Below the pieces are notes generated by a model that was not told the DNA's origin, made no database searches, and saw only the letters and a program-made list of their open reading frames with translations. The position numbers and the translations under genes are program-made. Positions 53,563 to 63,095 of a stretch of 64,000 nt of DNA are shown one piece after another. Where the stretch lies: positions 1 to 64,000 of the forward strand of contig NZ_AUXT01000007.1 in assembly GCF_001625595.1 (NCBI RefSeq), given 5' to 3'. Within the stretch, counting starts at the first letter, position 1; each line of letters opens with the position of its first letter. The DNA comes from Pseudoalteromonas luteoviolacea NCIMB 1942. GTDB lineage: Bacteria > Pseudomonadota > Gammaproteobacteria > Enterobacterales > Alteromonadaceae.

Positions 53563-54318
53563 TTACTCTGCTGGCTTTTCTTTATCTTCTTGGATCTCAA
53601 GTAGCTCAACTTCAAAAACAAGTGTTGAGTTAGCTGGGATCTTACCAAGGTTACGCTCACCATAACCAAGCTCTGAAGGAATTGTGAACTTGAACTTTGA
53701 ACCAACAGGCATTAACTGTAGACCTTCAGTCCAACCAGCAATAACTTGGTTAAGTGGGAAAGTAGCAGGCTGGTTGCGAGAGTAAGAACTATCAAACTCA
53801 GAACCGTCTAGTAGAGTACCTTTGTAATGTACTTTAACGATGTCTGTTGCAACAGGCTTTTTACCTTCACCCGTTGACATCACTTCATACTGAAGACCAG
53901 ACTCAGTAACAGTTACACCATCTTTCTTCGCGTTTTCAGCAAGGTACTTTTGACCTTCTTCTTTATTCTTCTTCGCGTCAGCTTCTCCTTTAGCAGTTTG
54001 CTTTTCACGTACAGAACTATCTAGTGCAGTTAACACTTCACGAATTTTTTCATCGTCAAGTTTCGCGTTACCAGCAAGCGCATCTTTAAAACCGCGCATT
54101 AACAGCTCTTGATCAAGCTCGATACCAAGTTCTTTTTTGTCAGCAAGGTCTTTTTGCAAGAAGTTACCAACTGAAGCGCCAATACCGTACGCTTGTTGTT
54201 GAATTTCAGTTTCAAGTTTTACTTCTTCAACCTTTGCAGTTTCCTGCGCCTTTTGATTACAAGCAGTTAGCGCAAGTACTGAGGCTGCAATTAAAGACAG
54301 CTTAATAGTTTGTTTCAT
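53563..54318 (-). CDS. fkpA: FKBP-type peptidyl-prolyl isomerase, lipoprotein
   Basis: A 251-residue periplasmic folding helper. The N-terminal leader ends in a lipobox (LALTAC, Cys about 20), so it should be lipid-anchored, unlike soluble E. coli FkpA. A helical dimerisation domain (about 35-140) is followed by the FKBP domain (IVKVHYKGTLLDGSEFDSSYSRNQPATFPLNQVIAGWTEGLQLMPVGSKFKF). Start at 54318 with GGAGAG seven bases upstream. The C-terminus is acidic/lysine-rich. Divergent from the WD40 gene. Confidence 0.96.
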   Translation of the reverse strand: MKQTIKLSLIAASVLALTACNQKAQETAKVEEVKLETEIQQQAYGIGASVGNFLQKDLADKKELGIELDQELLMRGFKDALAGNAKLDDEKIREVLTALDSSVREKQTAKGEADAKKNKEEGQKYLAENAKKDGVTVTESGLQYEVMSTGEGKKPVATDIVKVHYKGTLLDGSEFDSSYSRNQPATFPLNQVIAGWTEGLQLMPVGSKFKFTIPSELGYGERNLGKIPANSTLVFEVELLEIQEDKEKPAE

Positions 54319-54501
54319 TTTATTCTCTCCGACATCCGAGCAGCTAGAAATCAATGTTGCTCTCTAACCTCATTGTCTTGTTAAATAATTATTAATATAA
54401 AAAAGGTGATGTCACATTATCACTCATTGCCGTCAAAGCCAAGAATCTCACTGCTACAGCTCCACCAAGGGAAATATCAGTGTGATAGACGACATTAGTT
54501 C

Positions 54502-54521
54502 CCTGATACGCTAATATCAGG
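54502..54521. promoter_or_regulatory. Inverted repeat in the fkpA/WD40 divergent region
   Basis: CCTGATA (54502-54508), 6-base gap, TATCAGG (54515-54521). It lies about 75 bases before the WD40 start and 185 before fkpA. A dyad of this size may bind a regulator; none can be named. Confidence 0.35.
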
Positions 54522-54593
54522 TTTGTGGGCCAATCAATTTTACCACTAGTCTACTCGGTGAAAATCATAGAGTTAAGGGGAAATACCGAATTT

Positions 54594-55592
54594 ATGGCCA
54601 AATTTTTTAAAATGCACATACTGCTCTTATTTAGTGCCGCAATTGTTGCAGTATCTGGATGCTCACCGGACAGCTCAAAAGCAAATCTTACGGTAGAACA
54701 TGCTGCGAGAGGTGCATTTGCTGCTGCTATTTCACACGACGGTCGTTACAGTTTAGTGTCATCTGTAGAACACGGTGTGGTTTTATGGGACAACACAGCT
54801 CACGGACTGCAATATCAGTGGACACATTCAGATCAACCCGACGACCTAGTCCACTCCCTTGCTATTGCACATGATAACTCAACAGCAGTCACAGCAGCCA
54901 GCAACCGCTTTGCTGTTTGGCGTTTATCTGACGGCAACAATATTGGTTATTATCAGATAGATACCGGCACAATTCGAGACATTGCAGTGAGCAATAATGG
55001 TCGCTATGTACTCTATGGTCGCAGCGACAATGTGGTTGTCCATCTCGACTTAGATAGCGGAAGACGCTTAGAGTTCCTTGGACATCAAGAAAAAATTAAT
55101 AGTATTGCTCTATCCCCTAATGGTCACTTTGCGCTGACAGGCGCTAATGACTATAGCGCTTACTTTTGGGATACACGAACAGGGCAAGTGCTCCATCGTT
55201 TCAATCACCCCAGTAGAGTCACCAAAGTTGCACTCGATCCACAAGGACGCTACGCATTTACTGCTGATAGCATGAAAAAAGCCAGCATATGGCAGCTCAC
55301 TTCGGGTGATCTTGTCGCACAATTACAGTATATTGCTCGCCAGAAAATCTTTAGCGCCGTGCGCTTTAATCAGCAGGGAGATCTTCTCGCAACAGGCTCA
55401 CCTAATCGTCAACTCACATTATGGCGAGTAAGTGATGGTGTCAAATTGGATACTTGGCTCGTTAAACCCCGTGAAGGAAGCCGACCCAAATCAGCCGTCG
55501 TGTTTGATGTTGCGTTTGCGAAAAGAGATTCACTGCTTGTCACAGAAAGCTCGAGTGGCTTAATGGAACAATTCGAAAGAGTAAAAGAGTAA
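54594..55592 (+). CDS. WD40-repeat lipoprotein
   Basis: A 332-residue predicted lipoprotein (lipobox AVSGC). It has about six WD40 blades, for example INSIALSPNGHFALTGANDYSAYFWDTRTG and VTKVALDPQGRYAFTADSMKKASIWQLTSG. It is a likely periplasmic beta-propeller scaffold with unknown partners. Its stop overlaps the slyX start (TAATG), so the two are coupled. A similar gene lies beside slyX in other Alteromonadales as far as I recall, but a function is not known. Start at the ATG giving MAKFFKMHILLLF; AAGGGG is 15 bases upstream, so the next Met is also possible. Confidence 0.85.
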   Translation: MAKFFKMHILLLFSAAIVAVSGCSPDSSKANLTVEHAARGAFAAAISHDGRYSLVSSVEHGVVLWDNTAHGLQYQWTHSDQPDDLVHSLAIAHDNSTAVTAASNRFAVWRLSDGNNIGYYQIDTGTIRDIAVSNNGRYVLYGRSDNVVVHLDLDSGRRLEFLGHQEKINSIALSPNGHFALTGANDYSAYFWDTRTGQVLHRFNHPSRVTKVALDPQGRYAFTADSMKKASIWQLTSGDLVAQLQYIARQKIFSAVRFNQQGDLLATGSPNRQLTLWRVSDGVKLDTWLVKPREGSRPKSAVVFDVAFAKRDSLLVTESSSGLMEQFERVKE

Positions 55593-55804
55593 TGACAGAA
55601 TTAGAAAATCGGGTGATCGAACTGGAAGCAAAAGTCGCGTTTCAAGAAGACACCATCGAGACACTCAACGATGAGTTAAAAGTTCACCAGTCTCGACTGG
55701 CGACTATGCAGCATCAAATTAAGCTGCTGGCTCAAAAAGTTAGTGAAGGTAAAGACAATAACATGATGCCAATTGAGCAAGAGCCACCACCACCGCATTA
55801 TTAA
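55592..55804 (+). CDS. slyX: SlyX family protein
   Basis: A 70-residue coiled-coil protein (LENRVIELEAKVAFQEDTIETLNDELKVHQ) ending in the proline-rich tail PPPPHY that is the family mark. Cellular role unknown; normally found near fkpA and slyD. slyD is absent at this place. Coupled to the WD40 gene. Confidence 0.95.
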   Translation: MTELENRVIELEAKVAFQEDTIETLNDELKVHQSRLATMQHQIKLLAQKVSEGKDNNMMPIEQEPPPPHY

Positions 55805-55848
55805 CCTTCATCAGTGATAATGCGCCTTGTTGCGCATCATAGCCTCTG

Positions 55849-56049
55849 TTATTGAGGCTTAAACACGCCAATCACTTGCTCAAATTGACGGGTTGATGCC
55901 TGCACTGCTTCTTCTGGCTGTGTCATAGAATGACCGCACTCTACACATTCTACTTTTTCAACATCATGTTCTTTGTATAACATCATTACGTCCATTTTGT
56001 TACACGCTGGGCATGATGCGCCCGCAATAAAACGCTTTTTAGTTCTCAC
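55849..56049 (-). CDS. yheV: YheV zinc-ribbon protein
   Basis: A 66-residue protein with CPAC (13-16) and CVEC (35-38) zinc-binding pairs. It matches the YheV/DUF2387 family in length and layout (GASCPACNKMDVMMLYKE). Function unknown. Convergent with slyX and divergent from yheS; a hairpin (AGCCTC..GAGGCT, about 55841-55857) overlaps its stop. Confidence 0.92.
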   Translation of the reverse strand: MRTKKRFIAGASCPACNKMDVMMLYKEHDVEKVECVECGHSMTQPEEAVQASTRQFEQVIGVFKPQ

Positions 56050-56172
56050 AATACTACCCCGCCTTCTCTGTGAAAGGGTTATTTTATATTAGTTCACCGC
56101 GCTTTGATACGCTTGTCGCTGAGTAATAGATCCATGTTATCATGCAGTCAGAAGATTTAAGTCGAGCATATT

Positions 56173-58095
56173 ATGATCCAACTTTCTGATATTGAACTGT
56201 TACGTGGCGGTAAAACACTGCTAAAAAATGCCAGTGCTACTCTTTTTGCCCAACATAAAGTCGGCCTAGTCGGTGCCAACGGCTGCGGCAAATCCTCACT
56301 ATTCGCTTTGTTAAAGTCGCAATTGCACGCTGATGCCGGTGATTTTCAGATCCCAAAAGATTGGTCTATTGCATCCGTAAAACAGGAAACACCTGCGCTA
56401 TCCATTTCTGCGCTTGAATATGTGTTACAAGGCCATCGGCAGTATTATGCATTACGTGAAGCACTTCACGAAGCAGAAGCCAAAGCAGATGGTGAACAGC
56501 AAGCTAAAATTCACCAACAGTTAGAGCTTGTGGGCGGGTATGGTATTGAGGCCAAAGCAGGAGAGCTTCTTCACGGACTTGGCTTTAGCAACGAGCAACT
56601 GGCATTTGCCGTCAGTGAGTTTTCAGGTGGTTGGCGGATGCGTCTAAATTTAGCTCAAGCCCTGATCAGAGATGCCGACCTATTGTTGCTCGATGAACCT
56701 ACCAACCACTTAGATCTCGACGCCGTATACTGGCTAGAACGCTTTCTAAAAGCGTATCAAGGGACTTTAGTGCTGATCTCCCATGATAGAGAATTCTTAG
56801 ATGCTGTCATTGACCAGATTTGGCATATAGATCAACAGTGTATCAATGTCTATAAAGGTCATTACACGCAGTTTGAACGCCAAAAAGCGGAGCGAATGGC
56901 TCAGCAGCAAGCGATGTTTGAAAAACAGCAGGAGACTATCGAGCACTTAGAAAAGTTCATTACGCGCTTCAAAGCTAAAGCCAGTAAAGCTAAACAAGCT
57001 CAAAGCCGAGTGAAAGCACTCGAACGGATGGAGAAGCTCGCGCCAGCGCACGCAGATTCACCCTTTAGCTTCGAGTTCGTAAACCCAGAAAATATCCCCA
57101 ACCCGCTGATGACGCTTGACCAAGCCCAAGCAGGGTACGGTGAAGTCACCATACTGCACCAAATTAAACTCAATCTAGTGCCAGGTAGTCGTATTGCACT
57201 GTTAGGTCGAAACGGTGCGGGTAAATCAACGCTTATCAAACTACTAGCTGGTGACATAAAACCTCAAGCGGGAGAGGTATTTCAACACCAGGGGCTGAAA
57301 GTGGGTTACTTTGCTCAGCATCAATTAGAGTCTCTAGATTTACAAGCCAGTGCGGTCACCCATTTACAACGGCTAGACCCTCACGCCACAGAGCAAAGTC
57401 TTAGGGACTTTCTTGGCGGGTTTGCTTTTCATGGTGACAAGGCACTTGAACCAGTTGCTCCTTTTTCGGGCGGAGAGAAAGCTCGTCTGGTACTGGCTAT
57501 GTTAGTGTATCAACAACCTAACCTCTTATTGCTAGATGAACCCACCAACCATTTGGACCTAGAGATGCGTCATGCCCTCGTGATGGCACTACAGGGTTTT
57601 GAAGGCGCCATGGTAACTGTTTCGCACGACCGACATATGCTGAAAAATACCGCTGACGAATATTACCTTGTTGATAATGGTACTGTTTCCGCTTTTGGTT
57701 ATGACCTAGATGAGTACTACCAATGGCTACTCAATGCCAATAAAGAAGCAAAACAAAAACCAAGTGTCGATGAAAAAGCGCACTCTAGTGTCAATCGTAA
57801 AGAACAAAAACGCTTAGAAGCAGAGTTTAGAAAGTCAGTACAACCTTTGAAAAAGTCCATAGACAAATTAGAGAAGTCGCTCGATAAGCTCACCAATGCG
57901 CTTGCTGAAGTTGAGAGCCAACTGGCCGATAACTCACTGTACGAAGCAGACAACAAAGCCAAACTTGCCGAACTATTGGCACAGCAAGCTAAGTTAACCC
58001 CCGAGCTCAACGACACTGAGGAGTCTTTGCTCATGGCACTTGAAGAGCTGGAAGAAAAAGAAAGCCAGTTCTCCGAAAACGGTACGGTATGCTAA
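56173..58095 (+). CDS. yheS: ABC-F family ATPase YheS
   Basis: A 640-residue soluble protein with two ATPase domains: Walker A GANGCGKSSL and GRNGAGKSTL, signatures FSGGWRMRLNLAQ and FSGGEKARLVLA. A charged linker (about 230-300) forms the P-site tRNA interaction motif, and the C-terminus is a coiled coil (about 540-635). ABC-F proteins bind the ribosomal E site and free stalled complexes. No membrane domain, as expected. Its 3' end overlaps the next gene by 7 bases. Confidence 0.95.
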   Translation: MIQLSDIELLRGGKTLLKNASATLFAQHKVGLVGANGCGKSSLFALLKSQLHADAGDFQIPKDWSIASVKQETPALSISALEYVLQGHRQYYALREALHEAEAKADGEQQAKIHQQLELVGGYGIEAKAGELLHGLGFSNEQLAFAVSEFSGGWRMRLNLAQALIRDADLLLLDEPTNHLDLDAVYWLERFLKAYQGTLVLISHDREFLDAVIDQIWHIDQQCINVYKGHYTQFERQKAERMAQQQAMFEKQQETIEHLEKFITRFKAKASKAKQAQSRVKALERMEKLAPAHADSPFSFEFVNPENIPNPLMTLDQAQAGYGEVTILHQIKLNLVPGSRIALLGRNGAGKSTLIKLLAGDIKPQAGEVFQHQGLKVGYFAQHQLESLDLQASAVTHLQRLDPHATEQSLRDFLGGFAFHGDKALEPVAPFSGGEKARLVLAMLVYQQPNLLLLDEPTNHLDLEMRHALVMALQGFEGAMVTVSHDRHMLKNTADEYYLVDNGTVSAFGYDLDEYYQWLLNANKEAKQKPSVDEKAHSSVNRKEQKRLEAEFRKSVQPLKKSIDKLEKSLDKLTNALAEVESQLADNSLYEADNKAKLAELLAQQAKLTPELNDTEESLLMALEELEEKESQFSENGTVC

Positions 58096-58535
58096 GGCAA
58101 GACCGTTTTTGGCACTATGCATGCCAGCTGTACGGGAATAAGCAAATAGAGGAAGTGCTTTTGCACTTCCAAGATGCGCATGGTAAAAATGTCAATTTGT
58201 GTCTGCTACTGGACTATCTGGCTGTACTCAATCAGCAGCTTTCGCAAGCGGATGTCAATGCACTGATCCAATGTGCTGAGAAGTTAGACGAACAACTACT
58301 TTCACCCTATCGCATAATTCGTCGTACTTTAAAAATTGAACACAGTACTTCCCCTAGCTACTCGACGGCACGAACAAGCTTGTTAAATGCGGAGCTTGAA
58401 TTAGAAAAGCTCCAACAACACTATCTGATTGAGCAAGTGAATACGTGCTCAACATCACATAACACAGGCGCAAACAACCTTGCACTATACTTGCCAGAGT
58501 CCCTCGTGCAGCAGTTTCTCAGCGCCAAATCATGA
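58089..58535 (+). CDS. TIGR02444/DUF2390 family protein
   Basis: A 148-residue helical protein with the family pattern FWHYACQLYGNKQIEEVLLHFQDAHGKNVNLCLLLDYLA. It lies directly after yheS, the place where it is found in many gammaproteobacteria, and the start overlaps the yheS stop. Function unknown. Confidence 0.88.
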   Translation: MLRQDRFWHYACQLYGNKQIEEVLLHFQDAHGKNVNLCLLLDYLAVLNQQLSQADVNALIQCAEKLDEQLLSPYRIIRRTLKIEHSTSPSYSTARTSLLNAELELEKLQQHYLIEQVNTCSTSHNTGANNLALYLPESLVQQFLSAKS

Positions 58536-58545
58536 TCAAGATCAA
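58532..58545. promoter_or_regulatory. FNR-like box 1
   Basis: ATGATCAAGATCAA, reverse complement TTGATCTTGATCAT, one mismatch from the FNR/EtrA consensus TTGAT-N4-ATCAA. It overlaps the stop codon of the TIGR02444 gene. Confidence 0.45.
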
Positions 58546-58581
58546 GCGTCAACACGAGTCAATATCGGTTATTTTATAAAC

Positions 58582-58595
58582 TTGATCTCGATCAT
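58582..58595. promoter_or_regulatory. FNR-like box 2 with class II promoter spacing
   Basis: TTGATCTCGATCAT, one mismatch from TTGAT-N4-ATCAA. A -10 candidate TACTAT lies at 58618-58623. A start near 58630 would place the box centre at about -41.5, the class II activator position. It points at the 46-residue gene. Confidence 0.55.
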
Positions 58596-58654
58596 AACGA
58601 TCATTGTAGCGCTCCTCTACTATTAATTCATCGACAAATTGAGGAGACACAGCC

Positions 58655-58795
58655 ATGAACGTATTCTTTAGAGATTTCTTTACCGACCCAGTGTTGTTTT
58701 TATCTTTTGGCATACTTGGGATCGTGATCGCGCTGTGCATCTACTATGTTTACTACTTTGTTAAAAAGGTCAATGAAGCAGAAGCACCTGAGTAA
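58655..58795 (+). CDS. DUF3149-like single-span membrane protein
   Basis: A 46-residue protein, opening MNVFFRDFFTDPVLFLSFGI, with one membrane helix (about 13-35) and the short basic/acidic tail KKVNEAEAPE. GAGGAG lies 9 bases before the ATG. Family DUF3149 fits in size and layout. Function unknown. It is preceded by two FNR-like boxes and followed by a strong terminator, so it is a stand-alone, probably oxygen-regulated unit. Confidence 0.85.
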   Translation: MNVFFRDFFTDPVLFLSFGILGIVIALCIYYVYYFVKKVNEAEAPE

Positions 58796-58862
58796 GCACA
58801 TGTAGTTCGAAAAGATTGTTAAGCAAATTTAGTTCCCGTTTCAAGAATTAAGCACGACGCAC

Positions 58863-58899
58863 AAAGCACCTTACCAGCCCAGCTGGTCGGGTGCTTTTT
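58863..58899 (+). terminator. Terminator after the DUF3149-like gene
   Basis: AAAGCACC (58863-58870) pairs with GGTGCTTT (58890-58897); an inner ACCAGC/GCTGGT stem extends it. Ts run to 58899. Confidence 0.88.
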
Positions 58900-58997
58900 A
58901 TTTTCAGCAACACTATTTCGTACCGTTAATTATCTTTTATGCGCAGCTCTGATACACTGGCGAAGTTAAAGAGTTAGCAAGAGAACTATTCTAATTT

Positions 58998-59978
58998 ATG
59001 TCACAGCAGCTTGATCTTACTTTTAGACCAGCTTGGTGGATGCGTAACCGTCACGCACAAACAATACTTCCGAGAGCATTTAGGCCCAGGCTCAAAGCCA
59101 ATGTCGATTATGAGCATCTTCAAACACCTGATGATGACTTCCTTGAATTAGCTTGGGCTAAAAATGGTAATAAACAGGCCCCTATAGTGATTGTCTTACA
59201 TGGTTTAGAAGGCAACATTAATAGCTTTTACGCCAAAGGTATGCTGCAAGCCCTCGCCAAAACAGGGCTTGATGCCGTGCTGATGCACTTTCGTAACTGC
59301 TCTCGCGAAGTTAATAGACAAGCTAGGGCTTACCATAGTGGCGAAACGCAAGATCTCGGCCACCTAATTAAGACTTTACAAGAACGCTTTCCAGATCGCG
59401 CACTGTTTGCAGTTGGGTTTTCTTTAGGAGGTAACGTATTAGCGAAATATTTGGGCGAGTGTGGTCAAAGCAGTGGACTACTAGGTGCCGCAGTTGTATC
59501 TGCCCCCTATCACCTTTCCTCTTCTTGCCAAGTGATCCGAAAAAGCTGCTTTAAGCTGTATCAAAAATACTTATTAGATAGGATGAAAAAGTCGTTCTCG
59601 CGAAAGCTTGGTCAGATAAATGGTCAAATCCAATTAAATGCAGACCAACTTGCCGAAATTAACGACTTATGGCAATTCGATGACCAAGTAACGGCACCAT
59701 TACATGGGTTTAAAGGCGCTGAAGATTATTATTCGCAGGCCAGCTCACAATCTTATTTAAGTCTAATTGAAACACCGACTTTACTGATCCATGCAGAAGA
59801 TGACCCAATGTTATCTAAGCAAGCAGTGCCTATTGCTGCGCAGATCAGTAAACATGTACAGTTGGCAGTGTCACAGCGCGGAGGACATGTCGGCTTTATC
59901 GCAGGTGCAAACCCATTTAACCCCATATATTGGTTAGAACAAGTCGTTCCAGCCTATATTCATTCTCTTATTAAATAG
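58998..59978 (+). CDS. yheT: Alpha/beta hydrolase YheT
   Basis: A 326-residue hydrolase of the YheT/ABHD1-3 family. [17 protein letters not shown] is the opening family signature, HGLEGN the oxyanion loop, and [14 protein letters not shown] holds the nucleophile Ser. The acid (HAEDDPML) and His (SQRGGHVGF) complete the triad. Substrate likely an acyl lipid; not proven. One base overlap region with yheU start frame; normal order yheS-yheT-yheU. Confidence 0.94.
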   Translation: MSQQLDLTFRPAWWMRNRHAQTILPRAFRPRLKANVDYEHLQTPDDDFLELAWAKNGNKQAPIVIVLHGLEGNINSFYAKGMLQALAKTGLDAVLMHFRNCSREVNRQARAYHSGETQDLGHLIKTLQERFPDRALFAVGFSLGGNVLAKYLGECGQSSGLLGAAVVSAPYHLSSSCQVIRKSCFKLYQKYLLDRMKKSFSRKLGQINGQIQLNADQLAEINDLWQFDDQVTAPLHGFKGAEDYYSQASSQSYLSLIETPTLLIHAEDDPMLSKQAVPIAAQISKHVQLAVSQRGGHVGFIAGANPFNPIYWLEQVVPAYIHSLIK

Positions 59979-59986
59979 TGACATTT

Positions 59987-60241
59987 ATGCTGATCCCATT
60001 TCAACAGATTGACCCAACCACTTTAGTTAGCCTTATTGAGCACTATGTCTTACGCGAAGGGACTGACTATGGTGACAATGAAATAACCACTGAACAAAAA
60101 GTCGCGCAAGTAAAAGCGCAGCTACAAAGCGGCGAAGCCTTAATCGTATTCTCTGAACTGCACGAATCAGTCACCATCGTGAGCAAAGCTCAGTTCCAAG
60201 CTATGCAGAGCGAAGACTATCAATCTGAACACATTTATTAA
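59987..60241 (+). CDS. yheU: YheU family protein
   Basis: An 84-residue protein, [20 protein letters not shown] at the start and [25 protein letters not shown] in the middle, close to E. coli YheU. The start at 59987 matches E. coli. Function unknown. Follows yheT by 8 bases. Confidence 0.95.
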   Translation: MLIPFQQIDPTTLVSLIEHYVLREGTDYGDNEITTEQKVAQVKAQLQSGEALIVFSELHESVTIVSKAQFQAMQSEDYQSEHIY

Positions 60242-60327
60242 TACCTAGCGAGAATACTGTTTTTGGGATTGAGCCGCGTGAATTAGTTGTTACAATCAAA
60301 CTTCACAATCATAATAAAGGCGCAAAA

Positions 60328-61512
60328 ATGAAGTTAAGCTCAGCTCTTTGTGTTCTCGCATTAGCGGTTTCCTCAGTTCACGCTAAAGAATACTCCGCAT
60401 CGGAACGTGCCATTCGTCTGGCTCAAGAGAACCTCCTTATCGACACGCATATTGATGTCCCCTATCGCATTAATGAAAAGTGGGATGATGTATCAAAAGC
60501 AACCCAAGGTGGTGATTTTGATTACCCTCGCGCGATGAAAGGCGGGCTAAATGCGCCTTTCATGTCAATTTATATCCCAGCCAGCCTAGAGTTTGAAGGT
60601 AAGGGGAAAAGCTATCAACTTGCCAATCAACTCATTGATGGCATGGAAGCGTTGGCGCAACGCGCTCCTCAAAAGTTTGCTATGGCGTATAGCACCAAAG
60701 ATATCGAAGTGCAGTTTGATAAAGGCCTAATGTCCATCGCAATGGGCATGGAAAATGGGTCACCAATTGAAGGAGATCTCGCTAATCTTACACACTTCTT
60801 TGACCGGGGTGTCCGCTATATTACCCTTGCTCATTCGCAAAGTAACCACATCTCTGACTCTTCGTACGATGTCCGTAGAAAGTGGAAAGGCCTCAGTCCG
60901 TTCGGTAAGCAACTCGTTGTTGAAATGAATAAGATTGGCATGCTGATAGATGTTTCTCACATTTCTGATGCCGCATTTTATCAAGTAATGGAGGTATCCA
61001 AGGTACCTGTCATTGCATCTCATTCATCCCTTAGAAAATATACACCTGGGTTTGAGCGTAATATGGATGATGACATGCTCTTGGCACTGAAAAAAAATGG
61101 CGGCGTAATCCAAATTAATTTTGGTTCGAGCTTTGTTACTTCTTCGTCTCGTAGTTGGTATCACAAACGCAGCGCTGAAGAAAAAGAAGCAACCAGTCGC
61201 GGCGCTAATAAAACTGATTTCCGCGCGGCGTATATCGCCCGTAACCCATTCCCATTTGCCACGCTAGAGCAAGTATTAGATCACATTGATCACGTAGTGA
61301 AATTAATCGGCATAGAACATGTTGGTATTGGCTCTGACTATGATGGCGTCGGAGATTCACTACCGGTTGGTTTAAAAGACGTTTCTACTTACCCTAACCT
61401 AGTGCAAGGTCTACTCGACAGAGGGTATAGTGAAAAAGGCATTAAGCTTATCCTCGGCGGCAATACACTAAGAGTATGGAAGCAAGCTGAGGCATACGCC
61501 GCAAAGTTCTAA
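60328..61512 (+). CDS. Exported membrane-type dipeptidase (M19 renal dipeptidase family)
   Basis: A 394-residue zinc peptidase with a signal peptide (MKLSSALCVLALAVSSVHA). The binuclear zinc ligands are readable: HID (HxD near residue 41), Glu in MGMENG, His in IDVSHIS, His in VIASHSS, and the substrate Asp in GIGSDYDGV. It cleaves dipeptides, including those with D-residues, in the periplasm. AAAGG precedes the ATG by 7 bases. A strong terminator follows. Confidence 0.94.
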   Translation: MKLSSALCVLALAVSSVHAKEYSASERAIRLAQENLLIDTHIDVPYRINEKWDDVSKATQGGDFDYPRAMKGGLNAPFMSIYIPASLEFEGKGKSYQLANQLIDGMEALAQRAPQKFAMAYSTKDIEVQFDKGLMSIAMGMENGSPIEGDLANLTHFFDRGVRYITLAHSQSNHISDSSYDVRRKWKGLSPFGKQLVVEMNKIGMLIDVSHISDAAFYQVMEVSKVPVIASHSSLRKYTPGFERNMDDDMLLALKKNGGVIQINFGSSFVTSSSRSWYHKRSAEEKEATSRGANKTDFRAAYIARNPFPFATLEQVLDHIDHVVKLIGIEHVGIGSDYDGVGDSLPVGLKDVSTYPNLVQGLLDRGYSEKGIKLILGGNTLRVWKQAEAYAAKF

Positions 61513-61521
61513 TGTCAAATA

Positions 61522-61549
61522 GGGTAAGCTAACGCTTGCCCTTATTTTT
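61522..61549 (+). terminator. Terminator after the dipeptidase
   Basis: GGGTAAGC (61522-61529), TAAC, GCTTGCCC (61534-61541), followed by TTATTTTT. Nothing else is seen between here and the tRNA array at 61737. Confidence 0.85.
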
Positions 61550-61736
61550 GTGCTCAAGACTCGGTAAACAATAACTATCAAACAGCTTCATTTCACATTA
61601 AGGTGCCAGTGTCGAAAGCTGAATAGCAACCAAAACAAAAATACAGCATTTGAAGATTAAGTATGCTATTAAAAAAGACAAGGGATAAACACTAAAAAAC
61701 ACTTGAAGAAAGAAATAATTAGACTGATACAGGAAT

Positions 61737-61813
<77 letters not shown>

Positions 61814-61857
61814 CCTGTATCGTTAAGTTTGTTTTACTTCTTTCTCAACTAAGAAGT

Positions 61858-61934
<77 letters not shown>

Positions 61935-61978
61935 CCTGTAATGTTAAGTTTTTTTTGCTTCTTTCTTAACTAAGAAGT

Positions 61979-62055
<77 letters not shown>

Positions 62056-62121
62056 CCTGTATGCATCTATCGATGCGACTTTAAGAAAGTGTTTTTTAAG
62101 CTCTTCCGTAAAGAGGTCGCT

Positions 62122-62149
62122 ATAATATCTAAATTTATTTTTATTGCAA
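62122..62149 (-). promoter_or_regulatory. Promoter of the initiator-tRNA array
   Basis: Minus strand TTGCAA (62144-62149), 16-base spacer, TATTAT (62122-62127) and a GCG-containing discriminator. It is 67 bases before the first tRNA. An AT-rich stretch lies upstream. Confidence 0.65.
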
Positions 62150-62245
62150 GGATTTGATGAAAATTATTTTTTAAGCGTTTAAAAAACACACAAAAAATCG
62201 AATTTAATTGTGAAAGTGTCATTTTGCATTGTTTATATAGGTCTC

Positions 62246-62288
62246 GGTGATGCTTTTCATACTGTTTTTAATTCTAAAAAGCATCACC
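62246..62288. repeat. 12-bp perfect inverted repeat near the cysQ 3' end
   Basis: GGTGATGCTTTT (62246-62257) and AAAAGCATCACC (62277-62288) with a 19-base AT-rich loop. It lies 15 bases past the cysQ stop. The A/T arms can act as a U-tract only inside the stem, so it may be a poor terminator or a processing site. Confidence 0.6.
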
Positions 62289-62302
62289 CTTAAATTGCCA
62301 AA

Positions 62303-63094
62303 TCACCTTTGGTGAGGGCTGATCAGTTTTTGAAATTGCCAATCTGGGTGACCCATGACAATGAAATCAGGATTTTCTGTTGTTTCTCGTTGGTTATAGG
62401 TCAAAGGGTTAAATTCAGCGTCCGTGATACACCCACCGGCTTCTTCAACGATCACTTGCGACGCACCTGTATCCCACTCACCAGTTGGACCAACTCGCAA
62501 AAAGCAATCGGCCTTACCTTCTGCAATAATGCATGCTTTTAACGAACATGAACCGAGCGCAATGGTATCAAACTGGCTATTCAAATATTGACTTACTGCT
62601 TCTATTTTCTGCCTACGACTGACTGCTAGCGTTAGAGTATCTGGCGGTGAGACAAAAATCTGTTCATCATGGCCATGTTCACGCTTAAAAGCCCCGCTCT
62701 CTTTAGTCGCAAAGTAAGTGATCCCCTTAGCTGGCCAATGGATCACCCCGAGTATGGGTTGATGATTTTCAATTAATGCAATATTCACTGCAAAATCACC
62801 ACTTTCTAAGATAAATTCGCCCGTGCCATCCATTGGGTCTAGCAACCAATAACGTTGCCAACTCTGACGTTGATCTAGTGGAGGAATAGGTGTCTCTTCA
62901 GACATAATAGGGATCTCTGGCGCTAGTGCTGTAAGGCCACTTAGTAATACCTCATTCGCCGCGAGATCCGCAGCTGTGACAGGTGTGTGATCAGATTTTT
63001 CTTGCTGGCCAATATCCTCTTTTTGGTAAATCGCCATAATCGCTTTACCAGCCAGTTGTGCCAACTCAATACAAGGCTCTAAGTAGGTTTGCAA
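62303..63094 (-). CDS. cysQ: 3'(2'),5'-bisphosphate nucleotidase
   Basis: A 263-residue inositol-phosphatase-fold enzyme that removes the 3'-phosphate of PAP, a by-product of sulfate assimilation. The metal motifs are EET (near 67), LDPMDGTGEF (DPxDGT) and EWDTGA (WDxxA). It starts at a TTG; GGAGG lies six bases before it, a near-perfect ribosome site. The start overlaps no gene but is 1 base from the nudE stop, so the two are co-transcribed. Confidence 0.95.
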   Translation of the reverse strand: MQTYLEPCIELAQLAGKAIMAIYQKEDIGQQEKSDHTPVTAADLAANEVLLSGLTALAPEIPIMSEETPIPPLDQRQSWQRYWLLDPMDGTGEFILESGDFAVNIALIENHQPILGVIHWPAKGITYFATKESGAFKREHGHDEQIFVSPPDTLTLAVSRRQKIEAVSQYLNSQFDTIALGSCSLKACIIAEGKADCFLRVGPTGEWDTGASQVIVEEAGGCITDAEFNPLTYNQRETTENPDFIVMGHPDWQFQKLISPHQR

Positions 63095-63095
63095 C

